64,000 nucleotides of DNA. It comes from Coxiellaceae bacterium (lineage in GTDB: Bacteria; Pseudomonadota; Gammaproteobacteria; Comchoanobacterales; Comchoanobacteraceae). The position numbers and the translations under genes were made by a program. Under the pieces are notes generated by a model, which was not told where the DNA came from, made no database searches, and saw only the letters and a list, made by a program, of their open reading frames with translations. Of this stretch, positions 15,318 through 25,395 are shown piece after piece; the stretch's first letter is position 1; each line of letters begins with the position of its first letter. Location: positions 248,001 to 312,000 of the forward strand of contig CACKTD010000001.1 of NCBI GenBank assembly GCA_902603055.1, in the 5' to 3' direction.

Positions 15318-17141
15318 ATGTCACAATTCCAAAAAACTGCTTCAGAAATATTAAAAAACTATATCGGTCCTGCGTTGTTAGGTTTGTTTTGCGTAGCTCA
15401 GGCTGCGATCACATGGCCAGCACTGATCGGTTTTGGTTTTGGGGTCCCATTAACTGCTGTCATTTGTTTTTTAACCATTTTTGGTTACCTTGCAGTATAT
15501 GGACAAACGCTTTCTAAAGAAAAGTATGTCAAGGGATTTGAAAGCAGATTACATTACAAATCAACACGAGCTTTTGATAAAGCAATATTTGATTTAGGTA
15601 TAGTGGAGAATTTAGGTGAAAAATCTGAAATATCTCCTGATTCTTCAGAGTTTAAAACCATTGGTCTTGTATGGCTGTCCCATATGTTTTATGAAAAAAC
15701 AAAATCTGGAGAGTTTGAATCAAGTCAAGATTTTAAATCTTTTGTTGGATCAATTCCTCTAAATGAGGAGAAATATGGATCGTGGAAAAGCTCATTCTTA
15801 AATAGTAGAGATATAGAGCGTGCTTATGAATCACTGAGAGCCATCCAAATTAACGAAGCAGATCCAACACTCGCATATGCATTAATGGAGTGTAAACTAA
15901 GAATCATTCTTGACGATAACTATGATTATACCAGACGGGATTATGTTATTAGTAAGGCAATGGCAAATTTTTCAGAAAAAACTGATGAAGCTGAACAATC
16001 TCTATTAGACGCAAATAGAAATAAAATCAGATCGATTGCAGAAGCCACAGAGCACTTTGTAGATGAATGGAAAAATGCATGTGGTGAAACTTATAACAAG
16101 GTTCGTCATTACGTTGTTACGCATGATCAAAAAAGAATTGCCAAACCCAATCAAAATTGGATTGATAATCTAGTTGATGGCGTTGGTTTAACAAACGTTT
16201 TAGTTGGTAATAGTGTATTAGGTCTTTATGGTGCTGTAATAGGCTTTTTGGTTATTGCATCATTTTTTCCAAGTGGTACTGCAGTAGGGATTGGGTTGAA
16301 GGCATTTGTAGCTGTTTTAGGGTTCTTTGCAGCCAGTTATGCAGCGTATGTAATGACGTGGCCATATCTTCGAAAATGTAGCAGTCAAATCAAACGATGG
16401 GCTATGAAATTTGATTTTCAAGATATGAGCTGGGGACAGATTATAATGAGTCCTTTTTCGAGTATACGTAAATTTTTGACTACTTTCTGTTGGACTGTGG
16501 TCATGATTGCTGCCATAAACTTTAATATTTTTGCTGCATGGACTTTACCTACAAATTTAGCGCAGCTATTCTCTGGAAGTATGCTGGGTGCATTTTTCAG
16601 CAACTTTCCAATGTCATTACGCGTTTTATGTGTTATCACACAAGCGATTACAGGTTTATTCTGTGCAGGTGCAATTTATTTAATATGCTGTTTCAATCAA
16701 TATATCGGAAAAGCAGATAAAAAGTCCCTAAATACTACACTGGTTTTTGACAAGATTAAGCAAGCTTTGAGTAATTTATCCTCTAAACAAGCTATGTTAC
16801 TCACTATGGTTTTAAGTGTAAGTATTCTTTGTACGGTTGGACAGGTTTGTATATGGCTTGCTGCTCTATCATTCCCAGTACAAATGATTCTACTTGTTCC
16901 AGGGGCTTTAATATACTTTGCATTTTTCTGTGAAGCACTTTTGAGCTTTGTATCCGATAACCCTCAAAATATTCCACAAGTAAAATCAGCAGTAGACCCT
17001 AAACCAGCTTTAGAATTAGGGGATTTTGGACCTGAAAATAGTAAAACTATAGCAGGTGTAGTAAGTTTTCTACCAGGTGCAGATGTAGATGAAAGTGACC
17101 TCTCAGCCAGGGGCTCCATTATTATTCCTAAATCAGGTTGA
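15318..17141 (+). CDS. Unrecognised 607-residue multi-hairpin membrane protein
   Basis: I do not recognise it. It has an N-terminal pair of spans (about residues 16-64), a 230-residue soluble, charged, helical domain, then three further hydrophobic hairpins (roughly 290-350, 390-470 and 490-545) and a 50-residue polar tail. A short motif, [FL]-C-[VT]-x2-Q, occurs at the first, third and fourth hairpin regions, which hints at internal duplication. I place the start at ATG 15318 with GGAG upstream rather than ATG 15300, since a TATAAA box ends near 15289. The 3' end overlaps convergent lpxH by 14 bases. It may belong with the large membrane proteins at 18944-25327 in style. Confidence 0.65.
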   Translation: MSQFQKTASEILKNYIGPALLGLFCVAQAAITWPALIGFGFGVPLTAVICFLTIFGYLAVYGQTLSKEKYVKGFESRLHYKSTRAFDKAIFDLGIVENLGEKSEISPDSSEFKTIGLVWLSHMFYEKTKSGEFESSQDFKSFVGSIPLNEEKYGSWKSSFLNSRDIERAYESLRAIQINEADPTLAYALMECKLRIILDDNYDYTRRDYVISKAMANFSEKTDEAEQSLLDANRNKIRSIAEATEHFVDEWKNACGETYNKVRHYVVTHDQKRIAKPNQNWIDNLVDGVGLTNVLVGNSVLGLYGAVIGFLVIASFFPSGTAVGIGLKAFVAVLGFFAASYAAYVMTWPYLRKCSSQIKRWAMKFDFQDMSWGQIIMSPFSSIRKFLTTFCWTVVMIAAINFNIFAAWTLPTNLAQLFSGSMLGAFFSNFPMSLRVLCVITQAITGLFCAGAIYLICCFNQYIGKADKKSLNTTLVFDKIKQALSNLSSKQAMLLTMVLSVSILCTVGQVCIWLAALSFPVQMILLVPGALIYFAFFCEALLSFVSDNPQNIPQVKSAVDPKPALELGDFGPENSKTIAGVVSFLPGADVDESDLSARGSIIIPKSG

Positions 17142-17835
17142 TCTTATTTTCAGATATAAGACAGTAGGAAAATGCGTCTTTTGACCAGTCATTTAAAACC
17201 ACTCGGGTAAAATTTTTATGAGGGTATATTCCTTTCTTGTGAATATGGCCATGCACTAGAATATCTGATTGGTGATGCTTTCTCATTTGTTTAAGGGTTT
17301 CGGTGTCGGGTGCATATTTACGGTATTTAGTTTTTTTGATTTGGCTTTGAGAGGGGTGTTTTCTAAGTTGATTGGCAATGGTCTTTTTTAAAAATAAAGG
17401 CAATAAGTTAAAGCATGTCTGAACAATTTGATTACGTACTAGATTACGGTATATTAAATAACCTATATCGTTGGTACATAATTCGTCTCCATGCATTAAT
17501 GTGACTTTTTTACGACCAACTAAAACATGGTCAATCGCTTTCAGTGGTTGAATATTTGCAAGTTTAAGCCATTTCTTTGCAGGTAAAAAATCACGATTAC
17601 CAGGAAGAAAAAAAACAGGTATAGAAAGCTTACTGATTGCTTCAGCTATGTTTTGATGAAATTCACTCATTGCACTATCACCAAGCCAATAGTCAAAGAA
17701 GTCACCTAAAATAAGCAATGCTTCGACTTTAGGTGGGATGCGAGACAAAAAATTTAAAAATTGATTGGTCAGAGCAGTATCTTGAGCACTCAAATGTAGG
17801 TCAGCAATGCATATGATTTGATTAAATTTTTTCAT
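17128..17835 (-). CDS. lpxH: LpxH, UDP-2,3-diacylglucosamine diphosphatase
   Basis: 235 residues (family about 240). It is a peripheral membrane Mn-dependent hydrolase that makes lipid X in lipid A synthesis. Metallophosphoesterase motifs are A-D-L-H-L-S, G-D-F-F-D-Y-W-L-G-D, G-N-R-D-F, H-G-D-E-L and H-G-H-I-H-K. It overlaps the end of lpxB by 14 bases and so is probably co-translated with it. Its product and a further monosaccharide are joined by LpxB, encoded next door. Confidence 0.96.
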   Translation of the reverse strand: MKKFNQIICIADLHLSAQDTALTNQFLNFLSRIPPKVEALLILGDFFDYWLGDSAMSEFHQNIAEAISKLSIPVFFLPGNRDFLPAKKWLKLANIQPLKAIDHVLVGRKKVTLMHGDELCTNDIGYLIYRNLVRNQIVQTCFNLLPLFLKKTIANQLRKHPSQSQIKKTKYRKYAPDTETLKQMRKHHQSDILVHGHIHKKGIYPHKNFTRVVLNDWSKDAFSYCLISENKINLI

Positions 17836-18928
17836 TGAGAAATTGGTGAATGGCTTGTCCTGGAGACTGTGCGCCTGCCTGACTAGTTTGACTGCGAATG
17901 AGGCTCAAAATAGAGCGTGTACTTTGAATAAAACGTGGACTATTGAGGTGATGTTCCATTTGAGTTGTTAGATTATCTACATTTAAATCATTTTGCAATA
18001 ATTCAGGAACCACAGCATTATTTGCGATTAAGTTTGGTAAACTGACATACGGTATATTGATTAGTTGTTTCACAATCCAAGCAGTGATTGTGGAGAAACG
18101 ATACACGACAATCATAGGAATGGTTTGAAGCATTAGCTCAAAGGACATGGTGCCAGATACACACACGGCAAAATGACATGCTTGTGTGACAGCATGTGGA
18201 TTTTCTTCAATGATATTTATCTTTAAGTTTGGAACGTCTAATAAACACTGATTGATTAGCATTTTAAGTTCCGGGCGTGCCAATATTAAGTTAAACTCAC
18301 ATGTGTTATCTTGCTTATGAATTCTAGAGCATGCTTCTAGCATAATCGGTAAGCATTGTGTGATCTCATTTTTACGACTGCCTGGACAGAGCGCAATTTT
18401 TTTAGGAATGTAGTTTTTCCCTGGCTTTATCATACTGAGTAGAGGATGACTTATGGGTTTTGTTTGTATGTTTAATCGTTTAAAGTGAATATTTTCAAAT
18501 TCATACAGGGGTATGACAAAATCACAATAGCGCCGTATCCTACGTGCTCTCCAAGATGCCCAGGCCCAAACTTTCGGTGGTATATAGTACACCACAGGTA
18601 TATTCATTTTTTTAGCGGCCTTCGCTATTTTAAGATTGAGTGCACCAGAGTCAATTAAAATCACTAATTTAGGCTTATGTTTTATACTTTGGATTAGTTT
18701 TTTTTGCAGTGCCTTAAGTTGCAAAGGTTTTGATAATAGTTCAGTAAAACCCATGACGTGCGGTAGGTCACTTTCAACAATGTTTTCAACGCCTGCTTCA
18801 AGGGACTTTGGTCCGCATAAGCCTCTCAGAGGGGTATTGCATTGAAGTGCCTTCAGTTCTTTAGCTAGCAATGCAGCATAAAAGTCCCCACTTTGCTCAG
18901 CACATGATATAAATATCCAATTAAACAT
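17822..18928 (-). CDS. lpxB: LpxB, lipid-A-disaccharide synthase
   Basis: 368 residues (E. coli 382). It is a GT19 glycosyltransferase that condenses UDP-diacylglucosamine with lipid X. The N-terminus has A-E-Q-S-G-D, and the core shows Y-Y-I-P-P-K-V-W-A-W, L-C-P-G-S-R-K-N-E-I and the C-V-S-G-T-M-S-F-E-L segment. AAGGA precedes the ATG. The unknown 998-residue gene ends 15 bases upstream on the same strand, so lpxB and lpxH may sit in an operon with two giant membrane proteins. Confidence 0.97.
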   Translation of the reverse strand: MFNWIFISCAEQSGDFYAALLAKELKALQCNTPLRGLCGPKSLEAGVENIVESDLPHVMGFTELLSKPLQLKALQKKLIQSIKHKPKLVILIDSGALNLKIAKAAKKMNIPVVYYIPPKVWAWASWRARRIRRYCDFVIPLYEFENIHFKRLNIQTKPISHPLLSMIKPGKNYIPKKIALCPGSRKNEITQCLPIMLEACSRIHKQDNTCEFNLILARPELKMLINQCLLDVPNLKINIIEENPHAVTQACHFAVCVSGTMSFELMLQTIPMIVVYRFSTITAWIVKQLINIPYVSLPNLIANNAVVPELLQNDLNVDNLTTQMEHHLNSPRFIQSTRSILSLIRSQTSQAGAQSPGQAIHQFLNEKI

Positions 18929-18943
18929 TAATATTCCTTTTTC

Positions 18944-21940
18944 TTAATGATAAAATCCATTCGGATTTTGTTCAAGTTCATCGGTTTCATCCAGTTTTTC
19001 AGATGGTAAAAATAATGATGATGAGATGTTTTGTCCCCATAGTACCATATCGGATAATCCAGAGAATGAGTAACTCTCATCATATTTAGATATCCATTTT
19101 TCAAACTCAGGATGTGCCACTAATAAGATGATTGATATCGTTAAAGGTATCAACAACATAGCATAGTTAAAAACACCTAAAGTACATGCCCACACTGGGA
19201 ATGCAATGGATAAACCTAAGCTTACAGAATATAATGCGCTCAGCCATTTTGCAAACACACCAATAATGACATTTATACCATCAGTATCAACATGTAATTG
19301 TTCAAGAACGAACCTGAATATATTATTAGATTCTACAGGATGGATATTCTTACTTGGAGGCTCTAAACGTTCAATGAGATCACGATTGTCCATTCTAAGA
19401 TAATTTTCAAAGTGTAATGTAAATATTTGCCATAAACCAAAAATAAAGCAAATCGTGCAAAGAGATAGAATGAACGTATTAATTACATGTAATGTAAATA
19501 ATAAACAAATAATTAATACGGATATCGCAGTGAAAAATCCAATATGGGCTTTTGTGAGATAGTAAATTACATTTTCTAATTTAGAACGTTTTTCAAGTCG
19601 ATGTTGTGTTGCATCAAGTGCAATTTCTCGATCATTTGAAATAATAAAACTATCTGTAAATGCTAATAGAATGGCTAAATCATTGATTATTGCAACGTGT
19701 TCTTGATCAAGATTTTGTTGGTTTTTTTGCAATATATAAAGTGTGACCTGGATACGTTGTAAGAATGAAAATATAGACAATGGTTTGTCTTGCGAGATCT
19801 CAATTATAGTTGTCAGGTTTTGATCTGCAAGGTGACTTTTGATAAAAATATTTAATAGTTCATGAATTGTGTTGATCGTATGTTTGAGGGTATTTGCAGA
19901 AATTGTTTCTTTAAAATATAGACGTTGAAATTCATCATGGTTAATAAACTCTTTTTTTACAATATGCGCTAGCATATCTTTGATTAGTAATGAGCTAAAT
20001 AAGGACGTCAGTGGAGTTTGTAGCGCTTTGATAATAAGATCATGAAAAAAGAAAAAATTTTGTGTCGACGCTTCTGGTTGTTCTAAAAATTTTTGCAAAT
20101 GGTCTTTAATAGAGGCACTGATTCTTCGAGCATACTCTTCAATGAAAGTGGACTCTACAGGATTTTCCTTAAAGTAAATCTCCAATGTCCTTTGAACAAT
20201 ATGAAACAATAGTAATTCACCTTCTGAATATTGATCAGGAGATTGAGCGGTTGAAAAAAACTTTGCGAAAAATTTAGCTAAATTTGAATAGGTCCCTGCA
20301 GAGTTTTCAAGAAATATAGACTTTAACGCATTGAGCGCAGTATCACTTTCATTTTTCATGGCCAGAGGATACATTTCATTATAGGCAGGAATAAATCCAG
20401 CTAAACATTCGTTCGGTATTGCATGAAATAAGTCGTTGAGTTCAGTTCGGAAGTTCTTAGCATCAATGATAGCTTGGCGCATTTTTTTTACTTGTTTTTT
20501 TGCATTTTGTATCAATGCTTCTTTTTCCTTGAATGACTTTAAATTTAAAGATGGGTCATATACGTTGAGCTTGGAATTAGCGAGTGCTAGCGTATCGATT
20601 TGAGGGACATGGGCCCCATTTATATGAAATGGTAATGGTTTATTAGAAAGTGCATGAATTGCGTCATTTGCGGCGACAAATAGTTTATTTGAAAGGTAAT
20701 ACGGGATACTGCATACATGGCAAATTGTATTTATTAAAATTTGGATGACTTTGCGACGCCCTGATGGTTTTAAACATAACCATAAAAAATGATAACTGTT
20801 TTTAAGTTTATGATCTCGGTGGCTAGAGATAGGGTTTAAAAATAGAAGCTTTATGATTGGCAAGATAATGTCGTAATTAATTACTCTTACTATTGAAAAA
20901 ATGTCTTCGGGCAAACGGGATGATATGAATTTATTAAAAGTTTCTTCGTTATATACTTGCGTTGCATAAAAATCATTATGGTCCAAATACTTAAGTATGG
21001 TTGCATAAGTGATTTGTGAATAGTAGCTACTATCATTAATAATAGGAGGTTTCTTTGAATGTGTGAAAGAATACACATTAGCAATTTCTGATGAAACATT
21101 AAACCAAAGACTAATCATGGAGTTATCTAAGTGTATTTTTTTACGAGATTGCGCTATCACGTCTTTAACGAAGAGGGGACCGGAAGCATTAGCGACAATA
21201 CGTTTACCATGAAGGTGTACTTGAAACGCACTGTAAGCTGCTCGCATTTTTATTTGAATATCTACATCATCATGATTTTTTTCAACGAAATCAATTAAAT
21301 TAAACTTGTCAGAGCAGCCACTCAATGTGGAATCAAGACCAAGAGCAGTGATTGCAATGATTTTTGTGATCGGAGTATCAATTGATTGTAAATAATCGAG
21401 TGCAACGGTTGATTTTGTATGGGAGTCTTTTAAAGGTGAGAAGGTCGATAAATACCCACCTACAGCACTGAATGTACCACCAATATTAGCTTGACTTGAA
21501 AGTTGAAGAGATTCTTTATATTCATAAACTGACTTTAACGGCTCAAAAGAAGATAGGGGAGCTGTATCAGATAACGGCTGATTAATATAATCAAATGGAC
21601 TTTCAAAAGTTGATGTAAGGTTAAAGTGCTTAATAAACAAATCAAACTCTTTATTAAGGTTTCTTCGACTAATTTCTAAATCTGTATTAATCTGAATCAG
21701 TTGTGTGTTGAGAGTTTGGGTATCATTTGAAGGATCAAGTTGGTTGGCATTGAATAAATTAATAGTGGATGAGGTAGGATTATTGGGTGGTTGTTCTACT
21801 GGCTCAATAGTCTCTTGTGAAGCGGTTGTTACTTTATTTTGAATATCTAATTGGAGCGATAACAATCTGAAGAACTCACGAATTTGCTTTTTTACGTGAG
21901 CGAGTTCAAGCCATAATATTATTTCAAACTTACCTTCCAC
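18944..21940 (-). CDS. Unrecognised 998-residue protein with a C-terminal double membrane hairpin
   Basis: Not recognised. Residues 1-790 are largely soluble and helical, with Gln/Asn-rich parts near the start and one or two weak hydrophobic stretches near 360-430. Residues about 795-945 hold two membrane hairpins separated by a soluble loop of about 60 residues. The same layout occurs twice in the 1113-residue neighbour. The tail is acidic (L-D-E-T-D-E-L-E-Q, then N-P-N-G-F-Y-H), reminiscent of the Glu-rich C-terminal signals of many Dot/Icm substrates. The start is a GTG at 21940 without a clear Shine-Dalgarno. An in-frame stop 12 bases upstream limits alternatives. It lies between the 1113-residue gene and lpxB. 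Confidence 0.6.
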   Translation of the reverse strand: MEGKFEIILWLELAHVKKQIREFFRLLSLQLDIQNKVTTASQETIEPVEQPPNNPTSSTINLFNANQLDPSNDTQTLNTQLIQINTDLEISRRNLNKEFDLFIKHFNLTSTFESPFDYINQPLSDTAPLSSFEPLKSVYEYKESLQLSSQANIGGTFSAVGGYLSTFSPLKDSHTKSTVALDYLQSIDTPITKIIAITALGLDSTLSGCSDKFNLIDFVEKNHDDVDIQIKMRAAYSAFQVHLHGKRIVANASGPLFVKDVIAQSRKKIHLDNSMISLWFNVSSEIANVYSFTHSKKPPIINDSSYYSQITYATILKYLDHNDFYATQVYNEETFNKFISSRLPEDIFSIVRVINYDIILPIIKLLFLNPISSHRDHKLKNSYHFLWLCLKPSGRRKVIQILINTICHVCSIPYYLSNKLFVAANDAIHALSNKPLPFHINGAHVPQIDTLALANSKLNVYDPSLNLKSFKEKEALIQNAKKQVKKMRQAIIDAKNFRTELNDLFHAIPNECLAGFIPAYNEMYPLAMKNESDTALNALKSIFLENSAGTYSNLAKFFAKFFSTAQSPDQYSEGELLLFHIVQRTLEIYFKENPVESTFIEEYARRISASIKDHLQKFLEQPEASTQNFFFFHDLIIKALQTPLTSLFSSLLIKDMLAHIVKKEFINHDEFQRLYFKETISANTLKHTINTIHELLNIFIKSHLADQNLTTIIEISQDKPLSIFSFLQRIQVTLYILQKNQQNLDQEHVAIINDLAILLAFTDSFIISNDREIALDATQHRLEKRSKLENVIYYLTKAHIGFFTAISVLIICLLFTLHVINTFILSLCTICFIFGLWQIFTLHFENYLRMDNRDLIERLEPPSKNIHPVESNNIFRFVLEQLHVDTDGINVIIGVFAKWLSALYSVSLGLSIAFPVWACTLGVFNYAMLLIPLTISIILLVAHPEFEKWISKYDESYSFSGLSDMVLWGQNISSSLFLPSEKLDETDELEQNPNGFYH

Positions 21941-21985
21941 ATGAATAATTTATTACATTTATCAATGAATAGCAATTATTCAAGA

Positions 21986-24900
21986 TCAGCGTGGTTGTAA
22001 GGGTGAAGAGGCGCTAGAGGATTCATTTTCCGATATCACACTAACCCTCCCTAGGACTGCTCTTTGAGGAATTTGATTTGAAGAAACAGGATTTAGAAGG
22101 TCTAGAGGGCTATTAGGCACCAAGTATTTGATAGACCATAAATAATCAACAACGTAATCGATAATTAAGTTTAGGAAAATGAAGCAAAGTGGTAGGACCA
22201 TGAATAAACTAAAACTTTGTGTTGCTATGAGTGAGAACAGCATTGTTGTAAACAGGATTATAAATGAAAAACCTAAGAATATTCGCAAGTGGTTTTTAAT
22301 CGTGTCTTTCGCTTCCTCAATCATGCTTACGCGATTTGATACAAGTTTAGTCAAAAAGAAGGCGTTCGTGTTTTCAGCATTATTCACTTTTTGTGTAATT
22401 GGACCGAAGTCTTCTGGGGAGCCAAGTTTTTGTTTGGGTCTTAAAAAAGTAGTAATACGCGCACTTAATTTATAACCAGAAGACATCAGTATGATCCCAA
22501 TCAAAATGAGACCAAGTATCCCGAGTGCTGAAAGATTACAGGAGATTGCGATTGAAGTGATAATAATGGTTAAACTAAATAGTGTTATGGATGCTAGCAT
22601 TGAGGAAAACTTCTTTTCAACAAGGTTTTTGTAGATGCCATTAAAGGTTTCTACTCCTTCCTCTATCATGTGATAATCATGTAGTGCTTGGCTTACGTGT
22701 CTTAAATGATGATGTATTGCTTCATGATTTGGGTGCTCTTTATTTAAAGAAACACAAATATAATCAAGCAGGTGAATGACAAACTCTATCCAATTTCTAA
22801 GATCACGTCTAGCCTCCGTGTTGTTTTCAATTTTATTAATGATGGATCGCAAATTTTTAACAATCAGGTGTTTGGCTGGGTTTTTGTCCAGATTTCTAGT
22901 CGAGTGATTTAATGCTGCAAATAAAGCATCCACCCAGTGCGTTTGACAATTTTCATCTAGAAGGTATTCAATGATTGATTTATCAATTTGAAGATCTTGA
23001 TCGATCAGTTGATTGATTGAAAACAAATAGGCTTGAAGGTGTGTTTCGTCTAGATGAGACTCCACAAAATATTTAGTGAAAATGCTAACTAAATCGATCA
23101 TGAAAGCCATAGGTGTGAAGAGCTCTTTATCTAAAGCATTATTTACGAGGTTAGTTATGGACAATGCCTTTCTAGAAAATGCAGTTTGAGTGATACTTTC
23201 GTTCAGGTGCGTGCGTACAGCATCCCATCTATTTTTCAGCTTAGGTTGTGTATCTTCTTGAAATTGATTTAAAATATGAAATGTATGGGCAAATGCACCC
23301 GTCATTAGAGCAGTGGTTGCAGATTCTGAATTTCGTTTTTGGCTGACTCTACTTATTAGTGAATCTAAGCTTTCATTTGAAGTTACAATTGCCCATATTT
23401 CATTCCATAACATTTTCATAACATTATCTAAATCTTTAGAGATACTTTTAAAGAAAGGGTTTTCTTGATTCTTGTTGGAGGTCATTGTTTTTGAGTCACC
23501 ATCAATGAATTGGACGTCATTTTTAATACTTTGACTCATTACATCTCTTTGGATGTTTCTCGTTTCAGTTAAGCTTGAAAATGCTTTATAAATTAATGTT
23601 GCACTTATAATGGTTGTTAAGGTATATAAAGAGCCAGCCAATACTCCAGCAGTATAAAGTGGAACAAAGTAAAGGCCAAAACAACTCACTAGAATTGCAC
23701 ACCCCACTAAACTTGAAATAGTTAATGCTTTAAAAATACGAATGCTGATGTTTTCTATATAATTAATTTTGATTGCACTACGGTTGAGTAAAACTCCGAT
23801 TTGATTTTGAGATTCATTGGCAAAATCATTCTCAGGTATGACATGACTTAAATTACTGAGCTGTTCTGTAAATACATCTTCGTGTATGGTTTTAAAATCC
23901 TCAAGTTCGTCCTTGCTTGCAAAGAACACAAGGGCCGCAATCAAGGTACATGTAATAATGTAGGATGTGATCAAAATTAATGGTAAATTGGCCAATCCTA
24001 AAAAGAATAATGATAATACAAGTGCAATGCCTGTAATTGTAAACATTGCTATCCCATAATATAATCTGCTTTGAATAAAACTGTATAAGTTTTCACTTAA
24101 GTCAATGCTGCGTTCAATACATTTTAGGGAGTAATTAATGTCTTCCCAGAGCTCAAGGGCAATACTTTTCAGTTGGTTATCACGATTTATATCATCTGAA
24201 CCTAAATATAATAATTCAGATAAGTTGATGAGGGTGGCTAAAGGTTTATGGCCTTGATTAAGTTCTTTACTGGAATAACCAAATTCTTTGAGTATATTTT
24301 CAGAGAAAAAGTGTTTTCTAAGTTGTACGGGATTATAGCCATTACTAAGTAAATTTCGTGCCCATTTTCTTTGAGTGGATGCATCTTGTTGACTTACAGA
24401 GCTTCTGAAGTTTTCTTCATTAAGTTCATCACTTAAGCCAAGATGAAGAAGCTGCTCACGACAAATATATGTTGCCTTTAAACAGTCTTCATTGATGGTC
24501 AGTGCTTTTTGCTTCCATGGAATATCTTGCTCATCAACAAATTGAGTTAATTGATAAATATTCCTGAAAAGATCAAAATTTGGGTATGCTGTTTGCATCC
24601 TTTGTATTTTCTTATACCAGGTTGCGTGTTCTGGTATTTGTTTAAGGAAAACCTTTTTAAGGTCAAATGAGCTTATATCGGGGTTAATATGTCGAGTACT
24701 TGCTAATACATTAGAGAATAAAGCTTCAATAAATGTCTTATCTTGAAGTTTAAGTGCAATTTGCGGTATTTCAGAAAGTGGGGCATTTTCCAATGAAAGC
24801 CATTTGATGATCGCTTTTGCAATTTGTTTCGTTTCATTGTTCGCGGTTGCATTGTTATCGATGGCTTGATTAATATCTATTAAGACTAAGCTTTCTTCTA

Positions 24901-25327
24901 GAAAACGATCCTTAAGGTACTGAATCTGAAACTTAGGGATTCGAGAGTCATTCACGTCATGGTTAGAGATGTATTCAATGAACTCATTGATGGTCTTGGT
25001 GCCACCCGAAGCTTTAATTAGAGAGTGGACACGATGTTTTTCGTTGAGTATAAGTAGTTCGTTTTCGCGATTGATGATGTTATTAAGGATGCTAATCGCA
25101 GAGTGAATAATTGCAGGGACGCAGTCTTGGTTCGGGAATAAGGATATAAATCTTGGGTTTTTAAGTATGGCATCTAATTCTTTTATAATAGCCACTAATT
25201 GATATTCAGTGACAGAATTTTCCTGCATTGCGGATATGGTTTTAATGATGTTATTTACGTGGCTTTTCAAATACAGTGAATTTGTGCAATTTCCAATCGA
25301 TGATGTAAACCAAGAATAAATATCCAT
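21986..25327 (-). CDS. Unrecognised 1113-residue protein with two double-hairpin membrane modules
   Basis: Not recognised. Residues 1-415 are soluble and helical. A first membrane module spans about 423-585 (two hairpins with a loop ending in I-S-I-R-I-F-K-A-L). A long soluble part follows (about 590-900), then a second module at about 905-1067 (loop ending K-N-H-L-R-I-F-L-G-F) and a Ser-rich polar tail. In both modules the R-I-F lies about 106 residues after the first span begins, and an N-R pair lies 14-16 residues before it, which suggests duplication. A TATGAT box ends eight bases before the ATG, with no Shine-Dalgarno. It diverges from rnhB and is followed by the 998-residue gene. Confidence 0.6.
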   Translation of the reverse strand: MDIYSWFTSSIGNCTNSLYLKSHVNNIIKTISAMQENSVTEYQLVAIIKELDAILKNPRFISLFPNQDCVPAIIHSAISILNNIINRENELLILNEKHRVHSLIKASGGTKTINEFIEYISNHDVNDSRIPKFQIQYLKDRFLEESLVLIDINQAIDNNATANNETKQIAKAIIKWLSLENAPLSEIPQIALKLQDKTFIEALFSNVLASTRHINPDISSFDLKKVFLKQIPEHATWYKKIQRMQTAYPNFDLFRNIYQLTQFVDEQDIPWKQKALTINEDCLKATYICREQLLHLGLSDELNEENFRSSVSQQDASTQRKWARNLLSNGYNPVQLRKHFFSENILKEFGYSSKELNQGHKPLATLINLSELLYLGSDDINRDNQLKSIALELWEDINYSLKCIERSIDLSENLYSFIQSRLYYGIAMFTITGIALVLSLFFLGLANLPLILITSYIITCTLIAALVFFASKDELEDFKTIHEDVFTEQLSNLSHVIPENDFANESQNQIGVLLNRSAIKINYIENISIRIFKALTISSLVGCAILVSCFGLYFVPLYTAGVLAGSLYTLTTIISATLIYKAFSSLTETRNIQRDVMSQSIKNDVQFIDGDSKTMTSNKNQENPFFKSISKDLDNVMKMLWNEIWAIVTSNESLDSLISRVSQKRNSESATTALMTGAFAHTFHILNQFQEDTQPKLKNRWDAVRTHLNESITQTAFSRKALSITNLVNNALDKELFTPMAFMIDLVSIFTKYFVESHLDETHLQAYLFSINQLIDQDLQIDKSIIEYLLDENCQTHWVDALFAALNHSTRNLDKNPAKHLIVKNLRSIINKIENNTEARRDLRNWIEFVIHLLDYICVSLNKEHPNHEAIHHHLRHVSQALHDYHMIEEGVETFNGIYKNLVEKKFSSMLASITLFSLTIIITSIAISCNLSALGILGLILIGIILMSSGYKLSARITTFLRPKQKLGSPEDFGPITQKVNNAENTNAFFLTKLVSNRVSMIEEAKDTIKNHLRIFLGFSFIILFTTMLFSLIATQSFSLFMVLPLCFIFLNLIIDYVVDYLWSIKYLVPNSPLDLLNPVSSNQIPQRAVLGRVSVISENESSSASSPLQPR

Positions 25328-25395
25328 AAGTATTCATCATACTATCGCATAAATATTAAGGAAATGTTAAATTTTTAGTTATATAAGGAGTTAAA

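Noticed and set aside
22179..22475. 98-codon plus-strand frame within the 1113-residue gene
   Set aside because: It lies opposite a long coherent coding frame, has no Shine-Dalgarno and does not look like a protein family.
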